Assembly: GCA_029204225.1 (NCBI GenBank)
Contig: CM055107.1
Location: 6,356,873-6,420,872 of the forward strand
Direction of reading: 5' to 3'
Source of the DNA: Diphasiastrum complanatum
Lineage: Eukaryota; Streptophyta; Lycopodiopsida; Lycopodiales; Lycopodiaceae
Length of the DNA: 64,000 nt
Of the stretch, positions 20,434 to 31,464 are shown one piece after another. The notes under the pieces were generated by a model. The model did no database searches. It was not told where the DNA came from and saw only the letters and a list, made by a program, of their open reading frames with translations. A program made the position numbers and the translations under genes. Each line of letters starts with the position of its first letter. The stretch's first letter is position 1.

Positions 20434-21095
20434 CTAGCTATGACCATATCCACATTCATGACAAAAAGGCTTGTATTTGCCTTTATTTGGACATTCCACA
20501 ATCTGATGATTTTCACCACAACCAAAGCATCCGAATGAAGGTTTCACCCACTGTCTTTGTTGTTGAGCAACATAAATTGTGTAGTTCTCATTGATTATTG
20601 GATCATGATATGGTTCTGTTGGCACTTACCATTGGAATGCTTTCTGTTGTGGCATTGCTTTTGCTTCTGCTGCTGCCACATTGACTTGAGCTCCTTGATT
20701 TCCTGGAGGTGTTGTTATGGCCACCCGCTCCCCCTATCCTAGGTGTTGGATTAGGAGCTCCCTGACAAAATCCATATGAAGCTTTTCTCTATTGGATAAC
20801 TCATGGGTTGTATGGACAATAAGCAGTCTTATGTGAGAAAGCATTACATAAATGGCAGTATCTCTTTGCTAGTCTCCAACATTGTAGATTCATTAACCGT
20901 ATGGCTTTGAGCACATATTGAGCACCATACATTTTTCCTCTTTGGAAACTTCCGCGGGGGTCCTTCCGGTTGGTTAGCGGCTGCAGTTTCTAATGATTTG
21001 AGCTTTTGATCATACTGGGTTGTCGTTTGCTCCATTTGTATTTGCTGTTTTTTATTCACTTTCCAGTTCATCCAACAACAACTGTGCTGTTGCAT
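20434..21095 (-). pseudogene. gypsy-3 zinc-knuckle region of gag
   Basis: The minus strand has a Cys-rich segment CFGCGENHQIVECPN followed by CHECGYGHS, and another upstream near 20900 (CSICAQSHTVNES). These resemble paired CCHC or CCHH knuckles of gypsy gag proteins, with imperfect spacing. Frameshifts and stops lie between. Confidence 0.65.
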
Positions 21096-21245
21096 TGATA
21101 TTGGTAGATGCTATAGTAGTTGACGTGCTGGTGGTTTGACCTGATGTATAAGGTGTCAAACCCTGGTTTAATCATCATTAGATCCTTCATCCTCCTGTCG
21201 TACTGCATGTTCCATTGCCTCTTGCAATGTTTCATATTGCTCCCT

Positions 21246-21824
21246 TCATTTGAGTTCGCACATGATGCTTTTGGGCAATCCGGCTAAAAAGCACATGAGC
21301 ACTCCATGATCTAGAGTTACCATTGGAATACACTCAGATCGGGGATATTTAACTTGTTCAATGTAATTTCTGATCATTTCTCGTTTCCCCATTTTGATCT
21401 TACTGAAGAATAAAAATAGATCTTCAAAAAACTTTCTTGGCTTGAATTTGGTAATCAAGGCTGGTTTCACTGCTTCCCAATCGTTCTCGAGGAGTTTGAT
21501 TGAAGTACCAATCCAATGCTGCTCCAGTAAGTGCCATAGGAATTAGTTTGAGTTTTTCTTCTAGTGTGACCTCTCCATAGATCTCACATGCTTCTGCATA
21601 GATCTGAAAAAATCTGATTGGATCAAAAGTTCGATAATACTTAGGTATCTCCTATCGATGCTTTCTTCTGAATGCAAGTGGGGTGCTTGAGGTTTAAAAT
21701 TCATTTCGTCATGATTCATTTCTTCAGATTGGAAATCCTCTCGATCTTTAGAGTAATGATTTGAGGATTGTTCACTAGGAGATAATTCGGGATTACCGAA
21801 TCTGTTACCTGATCTCAGTAGCAT
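21246..21824 (-). pseudogene. gypsy-3 gag capsid
   Basis: Starts at ATG 21824 with MLLRSGNRFGN and runs through a Ser/Glu-rich N-terminus. After frame changes (about 21500-21660) it continues as KPALITKFKPRKFFEDLFLF, MIRNYIEQVKYPRSECIP and MCFLAGLP, a retrotransposon gag pattern. No other function is suggested. Confidence 0.68.
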
Positions 21825-22492
21825 CCAGTGACAATATTCAAGATTTGGATTTTATTAAATATGGAGGTATCGGATAAGGATTTTCAAATTCCTATTGGAC
21901 CCTAGAATTGTAAGAACTCTCGTTGTTTGGCTAAATGGTTTAATATGATAATATCTAGCATCTGGCTATACTGTGAGGGTTCATAGAATTTTGGTACTCT
22001 TTGTGAGGGTTGTAAACCTTCATAATAGCCTAGATACTGTAAAAAGCTCTTCTGCCCTCGCACAAATCATAGTGGCCTTGTAAACGCTTTTCAGAAAACA
22101 TACGAAGGTTACTTGTCGAAGCTTCAGTGATGTGAAGGTTGGTACAACTGGTGAAGGTTCTTATGAGAAGAAATGAATCACTGGAAATCTTCACTAGGCT
22201 TTATCTGGGCTAACTTTTTAAGATTGATTGGATTTTGAAAACAAGGTAATACAACTTTAGTAGGCTCGACGACTGTTAACATGCAATCATGACTGTGGTT
22301 CTAACCTCTGTGAGGCTTCTTTTGACCTAGAAATGGTATTTTCAAAAACCTAACCTTCGCAGGGCTTGTTTTGATATAAAATCTTCTTAGGAAATACTAG
22401 TAGTTTGGTACTGTATGAGGTGGAAATTTTGCTTAGAATTAGTAATGGCCGTCTTGGATATTGGGAACTAACTTTTGCAGAGACCTTAGAGA
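21825..22492 (-). other. gypsy-3 leader
   Basis: No gene. On the + strand, words such as AACCTTCGCAGG, AACCTCTGTGAGG and CGAAGGTTACTTG recur at irregular 40-70 bp spacing. The stretch ends where the LINE begins. Confidence 0.5.
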
Positions 22493-22652
22493 AGAAAGAA
22501 AGAAAGAAAGATTTATTAATGTCTTTTCCATGCCAAAAGGCATATAAGACCAAATGGAGTACATGTCAAGTATGTGAAAACCATGGGAGCGTATATAAAC
22601 GTCTCCAAGAAAAAACTATGCATAATAGAGAAATGAGTAATATAAGTGTAAA

Positions 22653-23725
22653 TTACAAACTACCAACTGTCCATGAGGGGGGGAGCAAAATAGTTGCCAG
22701 GAGTAGAGTAATATCATGTAGTGCTGCTGCTGAAAAAAGATGTGATACGAGCTGGAACAGGAGGCAACATGGACCATCGCTGACGTCGTCTAGGAGGGTG
22801 AAAACTGTGTGCTCTCGTAACATGGCGTGAACTGCGAATTGCTGCAGTTGCATGACTGTGAGTGATACACTGTCTCTAACATCGGTGAGGTGGTATGTTG
22901 TCGTCATCGTCATCAGACTGTGTCCGTCTCCTGGTAAAGAAAGACGTAATCTGAGTCTGAGAGCTAGGATGTGGCTGGTGAGCTAACTGGTACATATTCT
23001 GGCGCAACAAGACCATCTCCAGTAGCATAAGTGCGACACAACGAGAGTCCTCGTATCCAATCAGTGCTCTGAGTGTAGTAGGTATGTCACGGAATAAACA
23101 ATGATATCTCCCTCTAATCTCATAATATATGGGGCATTTGAAGATGAAGTGCTCCTTGGACTCTATCTCATGTAGGGGACATAGCAGGCATAATCTCTCC
23201 TCTCGTGGTGTACCCTGGAATCTGCCTATCTCAATAGCCAACTGATGTGAGGAGATTTGAACAGTCCCAAAGTGAAACAGAGAGCGTGTGATAGCCCAGA
23301 GGACAAATAGCGAGGTAAAACTGGAAGACCGGTGGCATCTTGTTCCAGAAAGTGAGTCCGGTAGTAGTCAGGCTTACCCCCCAGCTGGTGTCGCCAAGCA
23401 TGGTCGAGATATGCTTTGTATAAAAAACGTCTAATGTATTGGTGTGTACCCAAAGGGAGAGCAATGATAGTGATACCAAATGCTGCCATGAGGAAGTGTG
23501 ATGCCTGAGAGAACCATGATAGCCGGTATCCCTGAGTCTGAAGGTGATGAGAGGACATGAGTGCAAGCCGCGTATATCTCTGCTCTGTATCAAGAAGTGC
23601 TTGAGCTCTCTGGATGTATGAGATAAGCTGGAAAGCTGCCTCAATCTGAATGAGGGGGTGGCAAACTCCGCAAGGATGATCTCATGTGGAACTGAGGGCT
23701 TTGCTCGGATCATGCGAGCTAACAT
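22653..23725 (-). pseudogene. LINE C-terminal domain with zf-RVT motif
   Basis: Overlapping minus-strand frames form the region after RT. CLLCPLHEIESKEHFIFKCP (about 23205-23145) gives a C-x2-C...H...C zinc-binding motif typical of plant LINE C-termini. Upstream parts are Leu/His-rich and split by at least two frameshifts. Confidence 0.78.
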
Positions 23726-23916
23726 GGTGGTCTGTAAGTGTGAAATGCTGGACCAGTGTGAAGATGATAGTCCTGTACACTATATCTCTGGTGCATACAA
23801 GGCTGAAGAGGTGACGATGGTGTCAAACAGTCTGCACTTACTCAGGGCATCCTGAAGCAGAATCTCTCCAGCTGGACTAGGGAAGAATGACCCTTCCCAA
23901 GTCTAGAAGTAGACGC

Positions 23917-24641
23917 CTATCTCATCCTGAAGGTAGGACCAGAGAAGAGCACACCCAGGTAAGTGTAGGAAGAGACCACGTCTAGGGCATCAAGGGTAAG
24001 CTCCTGGCATTGCACGAAGGCCCGAGAGGTATTGAAGACCATAACTTTGGTCTTCGAGAGGTTCTCCCCTAGACCCCACTGAGTACAAAAGGTGTGTAAA
24101 CAATCCAACTGTCTCTGTAATCCCTCTCTGGTACGGGAGACTAATACCACATCATCTGCATAGAGAAGGATGGCAATCAGAATGCCCCAAAGCCGGCAAC
24201 CGTCCCAATCACATTGAGAAATGACCTGCGCTAGCTCATCATTATATAATCCAAAGAGAACTGGTGAGAGAGAGCATCCCTGCTTAACCCCAATAATACT
24301 CCAAATCTGCTCAGAAGTGCTACTACCATGACGAAAGCAGCCCAAGACCCTCTTATAGAGAGCCATGACGAGAATAATGTTTGTAGAAAACCCCAGGTCA
24401 CGTAGTCTCTGGATAAGTAAGGAGCGTGGGACAGAATCAAAGGCTTTCTTGAAGTCCACAAAACAACAGTAAACCTTTTCTCTCCTGTGTCTAGCTTCCT
24501 CAATGAGGGCTCAAAGTGTGAATATGTGATTTGTAGTGTAATAATGAGCGCGGAACCCTGCCTGACCCAAAGCATGTAATCTCCTGGACTTTGCCTTTGA
24601 GCTAATTGCAGAGAGCTAGTCACACAATGAACAGGCTGCAA
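23917..24641 (-). pseudogene. LINE reverse transcriptase
   Basis: A 180-residue frame starts in the palm: VDFKKAFDSVPRSLL, GVKQGCSLSPVLFGLYNDEL, the YADD catalytic motif (codons at 24151-24162) and GLGENLSKTKVMVFN. In another frame just upstream are GQAGFRAHY and HIFTL motifs. A frameshift lies near 24470. The RT core is otherwise well conserved, implying a fairly recent copy. Confidence 0.92.
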
Positions 24642-25224
24642 TAGGATTGGCGAGGGTTACCGAGAATATTGAATTGAAATTTGAAGGTGTTTAGCTTGTA
24701 ATGCCCTTTCTGGCTGTATTAACGTTTGCATGGCTTCCAGAACCGGGCAAAAACCCTCGCAGACCTCAAAGAAAGCCTAATTTGGCAACATAGAGATAGG
24801 CGAAGATTGGCTGACCATTCAAGAGCGCTTTACTTTTTTATGAATTTTTAGAAGGGGTTTGGCTGGTTTTTGCACGTTTCTATGAAGTGGCTGTCAACCA
24901 ATCTTCGCACTTCAAATTGGAGCTTTTTTGTATTACAGCAGTCTTGCTTGCAAGTCGGTTAGGGTTAGTTCAAGAGGAACAGAAAGTTATTGCCTCTGAT
25001 GGCAATTTTGGCCCTCTTTCTTCTCCCAATTGCAAAAACTCAACGTTTTCTGATTTTTTTTTTGATGTTTTGGTTTTCAAGAGGATCTTAGCAACAATTC
25101 ACTGTTTCCCCTTCCCTACTCATCAATCTGGGAAGCACCTTTTAATAAACTTGACTTTTAGGCCTTTAGTTTGATTTAATTTCACAATGGCCTTGAAAGT
25201 GTATTTATTTCAAATTATAAAATG
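24642..25224. other. Non-coding, probable continuation of gypsy-3 leader then MIRO intron
   Basis: No gene. GGCGAGGGTTACCGAG, CCCTCGCAGACCTC and GGCGAAGATTGG words near 24650-24800 resemble the gypsy-3 leader on the other side of the LINE. From about 24960 it is unassigned AT-rich sequence. Confidence 0.4.
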
Positions 25225-25310
25225 CTTCTTGGTTTCCAAGGGGAGGCTCGAACCTGGGACCAAAGAAACTTTGGATGCCAAGCCAACCAACTGAGCCAAC
25301 CCCGTTGGGT
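25225..25310 (-). mobile_element. Short tRNA-derived retroposon (SINE-like)
   Basis: The minus strand has an A box TGGCTCAGTTGG (25287-25298) and B box GGTTCGAGCC (25245-25254) at tRNA-like spacing, the internal RNA polymerase III promoter of tRNA genes. The roughly 86-bp unit is flanked by near-identical 14-bp repeats (25211-25224 and 25311-25324, one mismatch), a retroposition target duplication. The acceptor stem pairs poorly, so it is not a working tRNA gene. Confidence 0.65.
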
Positions 25311-26737
25311 CAAGTTATAAAATGAAATAATTATGTGCTCATCGGGTTGGACTTACACATGCAGGGTGCCAAAGAGTTCTCACTTATTGTTCTAGCTATT
25401 CTGAACTATGTACATGGATTCCTGAATATACCCAACAAATGTCTATAGATATGTCCATAACATGGAATCTCTGTTTCAAAAAGGGTCTCAATTTATTAGT
25501 CTTTCTAGGCCAATTTTTGTACAAATGTCCATCTACCAACCACTATAAGTCTCTGGGGTAGCATATGACTTTGAGCTGCTATGTTGGAGGTTGATATCCT
25601 AAGCTTTTGACTTGCTCAATATAAAGGATCACTTTAATTTTTTCATAAGTTAATGACTTTCTCAATATAGAGGATTACTTAAATCACACGCCATCAAGGG
25701 GAGATCGGTTTCATTCAAAATAGTTGGATAGGAAGTAGTTTGTTTGACTTGTGTTAGAGGTAGAAGTTTTTTTTTTTTTGGACCTGCTCTATTTTGGCCC
25801 ACTTAGCAGAAGGGTTATGCCCTTTTTAAGCTTTGCGTGCATAGAGTAGGACAAGTGTACCCAAGAACCCGATACCAAACATCCTCCTAAATTGCCAAAG
25901 AAACCGTCATCCCCCAGTAATTCTTTTATCTTAACACATTTTCCAGCGAGGCTCCAAGAAGGTTTCACTTTCAAATATTTGTGCCTTGATTTGACCTCAG
26001 TTGTCACCCATCAAACATAAATGTGAGACTGAGATGTTTCCTATATTGAAAAGTCATCACCTGTCTCTTCTGGATTGATGGTAGTACCTGAATTTCATTC
26101 GAGTAAAATAAAAAGATAATGCAAATAAGCTTCGAACCACCCTCTCCCGCTTGTTGCAAGCTTACCTATGTACATTCCAAACAATGATGAAGAATGTGGA
26201 CAGGTTTGTGTAACTTCCATACTGATGAAAATTTCTGACGTAATTTGTCGGGGGTGGTCATTCAGGCAATCACCTCAGGAGGTTTGCTTATTTTTTTCGG
26301 CGTTCCTGAATTATCCTTTCCATATGATTAAAGGATAAACCATAAAATATGTCTTTTGAAGTCCCACTTGTTCCATGATGTGCAGCCTATTTAGTTTCAA
26401 CCAACTATGAAGGTCTTTGTCCTTTTTATGATTCTATTGACAATACTGAGCTGATAAAACCGTGACAGTAATCATTTAGCTAGTTATGAAACATAATCGC
26501 CTGATCCAAGTTACTAGCTCAATCGACTGAGCTATAGAACACCTTATGCATAACATACTCTAATGAGTACATTTCCTTCAAAGCTCTGCATCATAGAATA
26601 TAGTGTGCCTGTCTGAAGACGACTTCTTCTTTTTACTTTATGTTTATAAACATGCATATAGTTAGTATTCCAAAAGAGACATGATTTTTCTGAAGCTTGT
26701 AAGTTACTGATTCTGTGTCACGTTTATATGGTTGCAG
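25311..26737. other. Non-coding, presumed MIRO intron
   Basis: Unassigned AT-rich sequence ending in GTTGCAG at the exon boundary. I found no exon for the middle part of MIRO here. Confidence 0.55.
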
Positions 26738-26807
26738 GCCATTTGTGGAGGTCTATACGCCTACCAAATCTGACAAATATGCTGTGAATTTTGTTGAACA
26801 GATTGGG
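26738..26807 (+). CDS. MIRO1: MIRO (mitochondrial Rho GTPase) exon a: start of second GTPase domain segment
   Basis: 70 bp between AG and GT splice sites; its first base completes a codon begun in the previous exon. It encodes PFVEVYTPTKSDKYAVN and a VEQIG end, matching the part of plant MIRO second GTPase domain just after the P-loop helix. MIRO is an outer-mitochondrial-membrane GTPase with two GTPase domains flanking EF hands, needed for mitochondrial shape and movement. All exons for the first roughly 440 residues are upstream and not in this window. The plain MIRO versus MIRO1/2 assignment rests on remembered plant proteins. Confidence 0.85.
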
Positions 26808-27450
26808 GTTAGGCCTATCTCTACCTGTTTACATTCTTGAGCACTTGCATTAATTAGAGTGAATCTTAAGTTTTATCTTCTGTTCATCTTTTTTGTCTCA
26901 AAAGTTTCTCCTATCATACCGGTGTATGATATACATTGGAATTCAACAGATACTCACCTCATATTCTCTGGTATGCCGTTGTATCAACTCAAATTTCTAT
27001 TGTAACCAGTTTGTTGATTATGTTTTTATTGTTACTTGTTTCTTTTTTATAACGTATTTTCATCATTTCCATATGAATCTGTGATTCTTTCAATGGACCG
27101 AAGATCCTTGACGATTTCTGGGTGAAAGCTCTCTGTTGACCACTCTAAATATTCCTGCCGTAATTCGTCTTGTTGATATCATGATGCTTTGATAGTTTTA
27201 TAAGCTTCACACTTTGACCTTGCAAGCTATAATTGCCAGTATAGGAATCAGCTGGGATCTCTTTGTGACATTATTATGGTTGTCAAATAGTATGTAATAT
27301 TATGACTTTAATTACCAATTGAATCAAATGAATGTTTGTACTCAATCACAAGAATCTGATCTGCTAGGAACTTTCTTATTTCTCAGAATAATTCTTACTG
27401 ATCGGGAACTATGTGAAGTAGCTGATTGTTTCTGGTTACAATGGTGGCAG

Positions 27451-27563
27451 GGTGCAAAGAAAACTTTGATAATGCGAGAGATCATGGAGGAGTCTGTACC
27501 AAGCCTTCTTCAGAAAAAAGATGCCTTGGCTGTATGTGATGTCGCAGCTTTTGTTTATGACAG
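27451..27563 (+). CDS. MIRO1: MIRO exon b
   Basis: 113 bp, preceded by TGGCAG and followed by GTCAGC. In the phase left by exon a it encodes KKTLIMREIMEES, a short Lys/Asp stretch and CDVAAFVYD. These correspond to the second GTPase domain around the strand where the G3 region lies and the DVAVFVYDSSD-type strand of plant MIRO. It ends two bases into a Ser codon finished by exon c. The 643-bp intron before it holds nothing recognisable. Confidence 0.92.
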
Positions 27564-28012
27564 GTCAGCAACATGGATTTTAGAAGCCTCATAATATATA
27601 GTTCTGTTTTAACGTTCATCGCGAGCATGTTAAAGTAACATTCTTGTCAGCTCATGTTTCACTAAAGATCACGTGCAGCAATTGATGCATTTTATTTATT
27701 ATGTAGCTAGTCATTTTTATTTGGAGTAGAACTGGTGGGAGTTATGGCACAAATAAAGATTGTGAGATTTACATGGAATTTTGCATTGAGAATTGTTTTA
27801 CTTGAATCTATTGGTAGAATTGAGATAAAAATGAAAGTGACATCAGACTATGAAAAGGAAAATATAGATTGGAAGGATTAAGAAATGCTATCTAAAACAA
27901 TTTGAGTGTGTGTCCAGCTAAGGACATCTTATTAGGTTTATTGAGCAGCGGCATCATGTATTGCATTGATATCCTTACTTGAAGTAGGTTAAATGGATAT
28001 GTTATATATTGG
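27564..28012. other. Start of MIRO intron 3, unassigned
   Basis: AT-rich, no features apart from the GT donor at 27564. The full intron is 7964 bp (27564-35527) and contains hAT-1 and copia-C. Confidence 0.6.
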
Positions 28013-28215
28013 CCCAGACATGAGGGTCCGGGCCGGACGCGGCCTTTACACGTCTGTGTCCGACGCCCGGACCTGGACGCACGGTCGGACGCGTCCAAAA
28101 AAAATTTTGAAATTTTTTTCTGGACGCGTCCAACGTCCAGACGCGGACGCGTCCGGGGCCCAGAACACAGAAAAAAAGAAGGGCGCGCAGGCAGCGGACT
28201 GTTCCGCAGAAGCCC

Positions 28216-28220
<5 letters not shown>
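28013..28220. repeat. hAT-1 subterminal palindromic repeats
   Basis: GGACGCGTCC occurs exactly at 28087-28096, 28122-28131 and 28145-28154, with variants around 28032-28080. The first two copies and the A/T tracts between them form a near-perfect inverted repeat (28087-28131). Such clusters are where hAT transposases bind. Confidence 0.8.

Positions 28221-28293
<73 letters not shown>
28221..28293. repeat. (GA)n microsatellite
   Basis: 73 bases of GA repeat that run directly into the ATG at 28294 of the hAT-1 transposase frame. Confidence 0.97.
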
Positions 28294-28298
<5 letters not shown>

Positions 28299-29320
28299 CG
28301 CTCGTCCCATTTGGGATGAGGTGGAGTTGATGCTCGACAAACAGTGGCGTTGCCCTTTTTGTTGAAAGCAGTTCACAGGGAACGCTTCTCGGGTTCGAGC
28401 ACATTTGGGGGGATTGCGAGTCCGACCCACGAGGGGATGCTACGGGATCGGCGTTTGTATGGTCATCCCTTCTGCGGAGAGGGCTCGCATTCTGGAGGCA
28501 TATGCTGAGCTAGGTGCTGAGCCTGGCGAGCCGTCCACAGATGCTGCGGACTCTGTTTCCATTGGTGCACCCACTGCCACTGACCCTGCCACTGGTACCC
28601 CCAGCTCCACCGCCCCCACCCCCACCGTCGCATCTGCACCCGCCAACGCCACCGCCTCTGCCACAGCCACCCGTACCCCCTTCGCTAGTACTCCCCATGG
28701 ATCCACAGCCTCCACTGCTGCACCTACGCCTGTGCCATCACCGTCAGATCTGCACGGCCCGTCCACATCCTCCGCTTCCGCACCTACACCTATGCCACCA
28801 CCTCCAGGTCCGCATCGTCCATCCACATCCTCCCAGCCATCCACATCCCGAGGCACCAGACAGATGTCCATGCCGGGATCTTTCAGAGAGGGGTAGCACA
28901 CAGAGGCCACCGGGACCATAGCACAAATGTTCTATGCCAAGAACCTCCCCTTTATCATGGCATCATCCCGCATCTTTCGAGAGGCCATCTCGAAAGTTGC
29001 AGTCTGCAGGCCCGGCTATACACCACCCACAGCCGACGCACTACGCGGCCCTTTGCTCCAGGAGAGGGTTGCATCAGTCAGAGAGAGACTGGCCGCACTG
29101 CAAAAGGCTTGGGATAGATATGGCTGTTCCATCATGGCTGATGGGTAGACTGATCGTCGTAGACGTCTACTCATCAACGTGATTATTTCTAGTTGTTACG
29201 GTTCCATGTTCCTGCGCAGCATCGACGCCTCCGAGGCAAGGAGAGTGCATTCGGCCGAGTACATTTACAACATCATCCGCGCAGCGATAGAGGAGGTCGG
29301 GCCACAACGCGTTGTCCATG
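28294..29320 (+). pseudogene. hAT-1 transposase N-terminus: BED finger and DUF659 start
   Basis: From ATG 28294: a tryptophan-containing lead, then WRCPFC followed by a TGA, then FTGNASRVRAHL, a BED-type C-x2-C...H finger. A Pro/Thr/Ser-rich linker follows (28500-28890, GC very high). After a TAG near 28894 come QMFYAKNLPF, then YGCSIMADG, a TAG in place of Trp, and TD, the DUF659 hallmark DGWTD. INVIISSCYGSMFLRSIDASE ends this part. Stops at the finger, linker and DGWTD make it inactive. Confidence 0.85.
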
Positions 29321-29439
29321 TACAATTTTCTTTCATTAGTTGCTTGGTCATTTACTGCTTAATGTTTATACAAAGGTTTTGCGTAGTTTTCGATTGATTG
29401 CAATGTGTTTCCAAGCTGTGAACTGATCGTGTGAACGTA

Positions 29440-31464
29440 CCGCGAAAGGTTGTGACGGACAATGCGTCCAACTGCCGCGGTATGGGGGAGCTTCTTATGG
29501 CAGAGTAACCCTCCATTGTGTGGACTCCATGTGCCGCACACTCACTAGACCTCCTCCTGCATTCCATCGGGCGCCTGCCTTTGGTCAGTGACATTCTCAC
29601 GAGGGCACTTGCGGTTGTGGACTTCGTCACACGCAAGTGCCGCATGACTGCCCTTTTCCGCACGTTCAGCAGGTAATATGCTACTTATTTTTTGGCTCGT
29701 TCAAGATGCTTCTTTTTTGTTTGCTCGTTTCATGTGTGCCTCTCATTCCGTTTGTCAATGCAAGCTCGACTTGTAGAAGCCCGCTCGCACCTGCTTCGCC
29801 TACCAGTTCATCATGCTTGAGCGGCTACACAAGCTCAAGGGTGATTTGCGGCGCATGGCTACTTCTGCAGAGTTCACCGCCATGGACCTGTCCACGACCC
29901 CAGAGGGCTTGGCCTTCCACGAGATCCTCTTCATGGAGCCTTTCTGGGTTGATGTGCAGCAGCTCATGGACGTCATGCGCCCCATCTACAATGTTTTGAG
30001 GCTCATTGATCGCGAGGGGTGCACGATGGGCCATCTATACGAGTTCGTGGACCGCATAGGCGAGTCTCTACAACGTTCTGAGCTGGACCCTGCCAGGTAT
30101 AACTTTTTTCGTCTCACCATCTTTCCTTCCATTTGCACTTTGTTTCGTCTTGTTGCCGCAACACGATGGTATGTAATTGTTGCCTCCACATGGTATGGGC
30201 CACAGGTTGGAGCCTATCAGGCGGTTGTGGCGACGACGATGGGATAAGTTTCACTGGCCCATTCACAGTGTGGCTCACATATTGCATCTGCTGTTTCAGA
30301 GCGAGAGGCAGTATGACGATGCAGAGCTGCGTGCGGACTGGTTCTCATACATCCGCCTCCTCAGCAACGACACTGGTATCCGCAACAGGATTGAGGAGCA
30401 GAGGCTCAGTTACAGGTAAACTCTTGCTCTGTCGTACGCTGTCGTTCGTTCAATTTCCCTGCGCGGGCTCAAGTGTACTCACGCACATCGATGCTCAACT
30501 GCAGGCACTGTCTGGGGCTGTTCGGCGAGGACCTTGCACGTGTCCGAGAGAACAAGCTCTTGCCTGTATCATGGTGGGAGAGCTACGACGCTGGACAGCC
30601 AGACCTGAGGACGCTCGCGCTCCGAGTCCTTTCACAGGTATGTTGTCTAATCTCATTCATCCAACCAGTTTTCGCATTTTCTCTACAAGGTTGGTACTCA
30701 CTCGAGTGGTTGCCAATTAATGCAAGACTGTTCTGCTTGCGTGTGCGAGCGGAACGGTTCAGCCTTGTTCACATGAACAGGCGGAACCGTCTGATGACTG
30801 AGTGATGCAACGACTTGGTGTACTGCAACACCAACACCAGGGTGGTTCGCCGCATCACGGACAACATGAGGGCAAGAGGCGCACGCGCCCTACTGCTGCA
30901 GGTATATTTCGTTGCTCTATCGTTTTGCTTTCGTATTAGTTTAAGACATTCAATTTAATGCCCTCATGGTTGCTTAGGCAATTCTCATGAATGATTGACT
31001 TCTGCAGGTCAATCCCGATGAGTGCCTGGTTGCAACGGCCGATCATGAGGCAGAGCTAGAGGTTGATCCAGACGATGCTGTTCGGCGTGCTCTGCGGGGT
31101 GATCCCGAGGATGATGCTGATACCGATGAGACCACCCCCCCTTCCTGATGATGTTCCATTGCCCTCCTCTGATGATGAGCCCACATATGATTCAGACGAG
31201 ACGGTTGACCTTGCAGGGGATGGTCCTCGTGCCCCACCCAGTACTCCCGCATCACGCCCCGTTTCAGATGATGGCTGGTCAGAGTTTGCGAGGGAGACAG
31301 AGGCTGCCGCCCAGAGATAGATTGCGCAGAGACGATTCAGAGCATCACAAGCAATCGGTTCTTCTCAGAGACCCCCTCGTGGTAGAGGGAGACCCCCAGG
31401 CATGAGTGTACCACAGAGGGTTCCTTCCGGTAGACCCAGAGGCAGGCCAACCAACTGTAAATGA
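29440..31464 (+). pseudogene. hAT-1 transposase C-terminal exons
   Basis: Interrupted frames follow the DUF659 and hAT layout: VTDNASNC, TPCAAHSLDLLL, the FVTRK region, then 29813-30100 open with AMDLSTTPEGLAFHEILFMEPFWVDV, LRLIDREGC and YEFVDRIGESL. Further blocks are FHWPIHSVAHILHLLF, PVSWWESYDAG, ALRVLSQ and a partly degraded C-terminal dimerisation region. The last frame (near 31330-31464) ends in an Arg/Gly-rich tail with GRGRPPG, an AT-hook-like core. Several apparent GT-AG introns separate the blocks. Confidence 0.78.

Larger units (their letters stand above)
19100..22490 (-). mobile_element. gypsy-3: gag-protease relic
   Basis: Minus-strand gypsy-like fragments reading from the right: leader, gag, zinc knuckles and protease. 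There is no RT, RNase H or integrase. The leader contains spaced AACCTTCGCAGG-like words, resembling the tandem leader of the element at the right edge of the window, so both may be Athila/Tat-type. No LTR was recognised. Confidence 0.7.
22493..24641 (-). mobile_element. 5'-truncated LINE (non-LTR retrotransposon)
   Basis: The minus strand contains an RT domain from the finger region onward, a long C-terminal domain and a zinc-binding motif, then a 3' UTR and a CTTT-repeat tail (22493-22512) instead of plain poly(A). The endonuclease and first RT motifs are absent, as expected for a copy truncated during target-primed synthesis. It appears to sit in the gypsy-3 leader, since GCGAAGG-type words occur on both sides. 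Confidence 0.85.
28013..31460 (+). mobile_element. hAT-1: degenerate GC-rich hAT transposon in a MIRO intron
   Basis: GC-rich block in AT-rich surroundings. It has palindromic subterminal repeats at the left, a (GA)n run, then transposase exons with a BED-type zinc finger, DUF659 and hAT dimerisation motifs. It is the same gene family as hAT-2. The right end is missing or displaced at copia-C, and I could not identify a matching inverted repeat or target duplication. Confidence 0.8.

Noticed and set aside
24887-25174. 95-residue frame near the MIRO intron
   Set aside because: No similarity to MIRO or any domain I know; composition like random AT-rich translation.
25789-26007. 72-residue minus-strand frame
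   Set aside because: It has an FGNLGG-like word only; no copia or host protein order around it.
26508-26545. TAGCTCAATCGACTGAGCTA near-palindrome resembling a tRNA A box/D-arm
   Set aside because: No B box at proper distance on either strand and no flanking duplication.
28405-28921. Long frames on both strands in the Pro/Thr/Ser-rich part of hAT-1
   Set aside because: Only the plus frame continuous with the BED finger fits the transposase; the others are GC-rich shadows.
28007-31460. Left end and 8-bp duplication for hAT-1 near CAGACATGAGGG
   Set aside because: No matching right inverted end or repeated octamer could be found; boundary left approximate.
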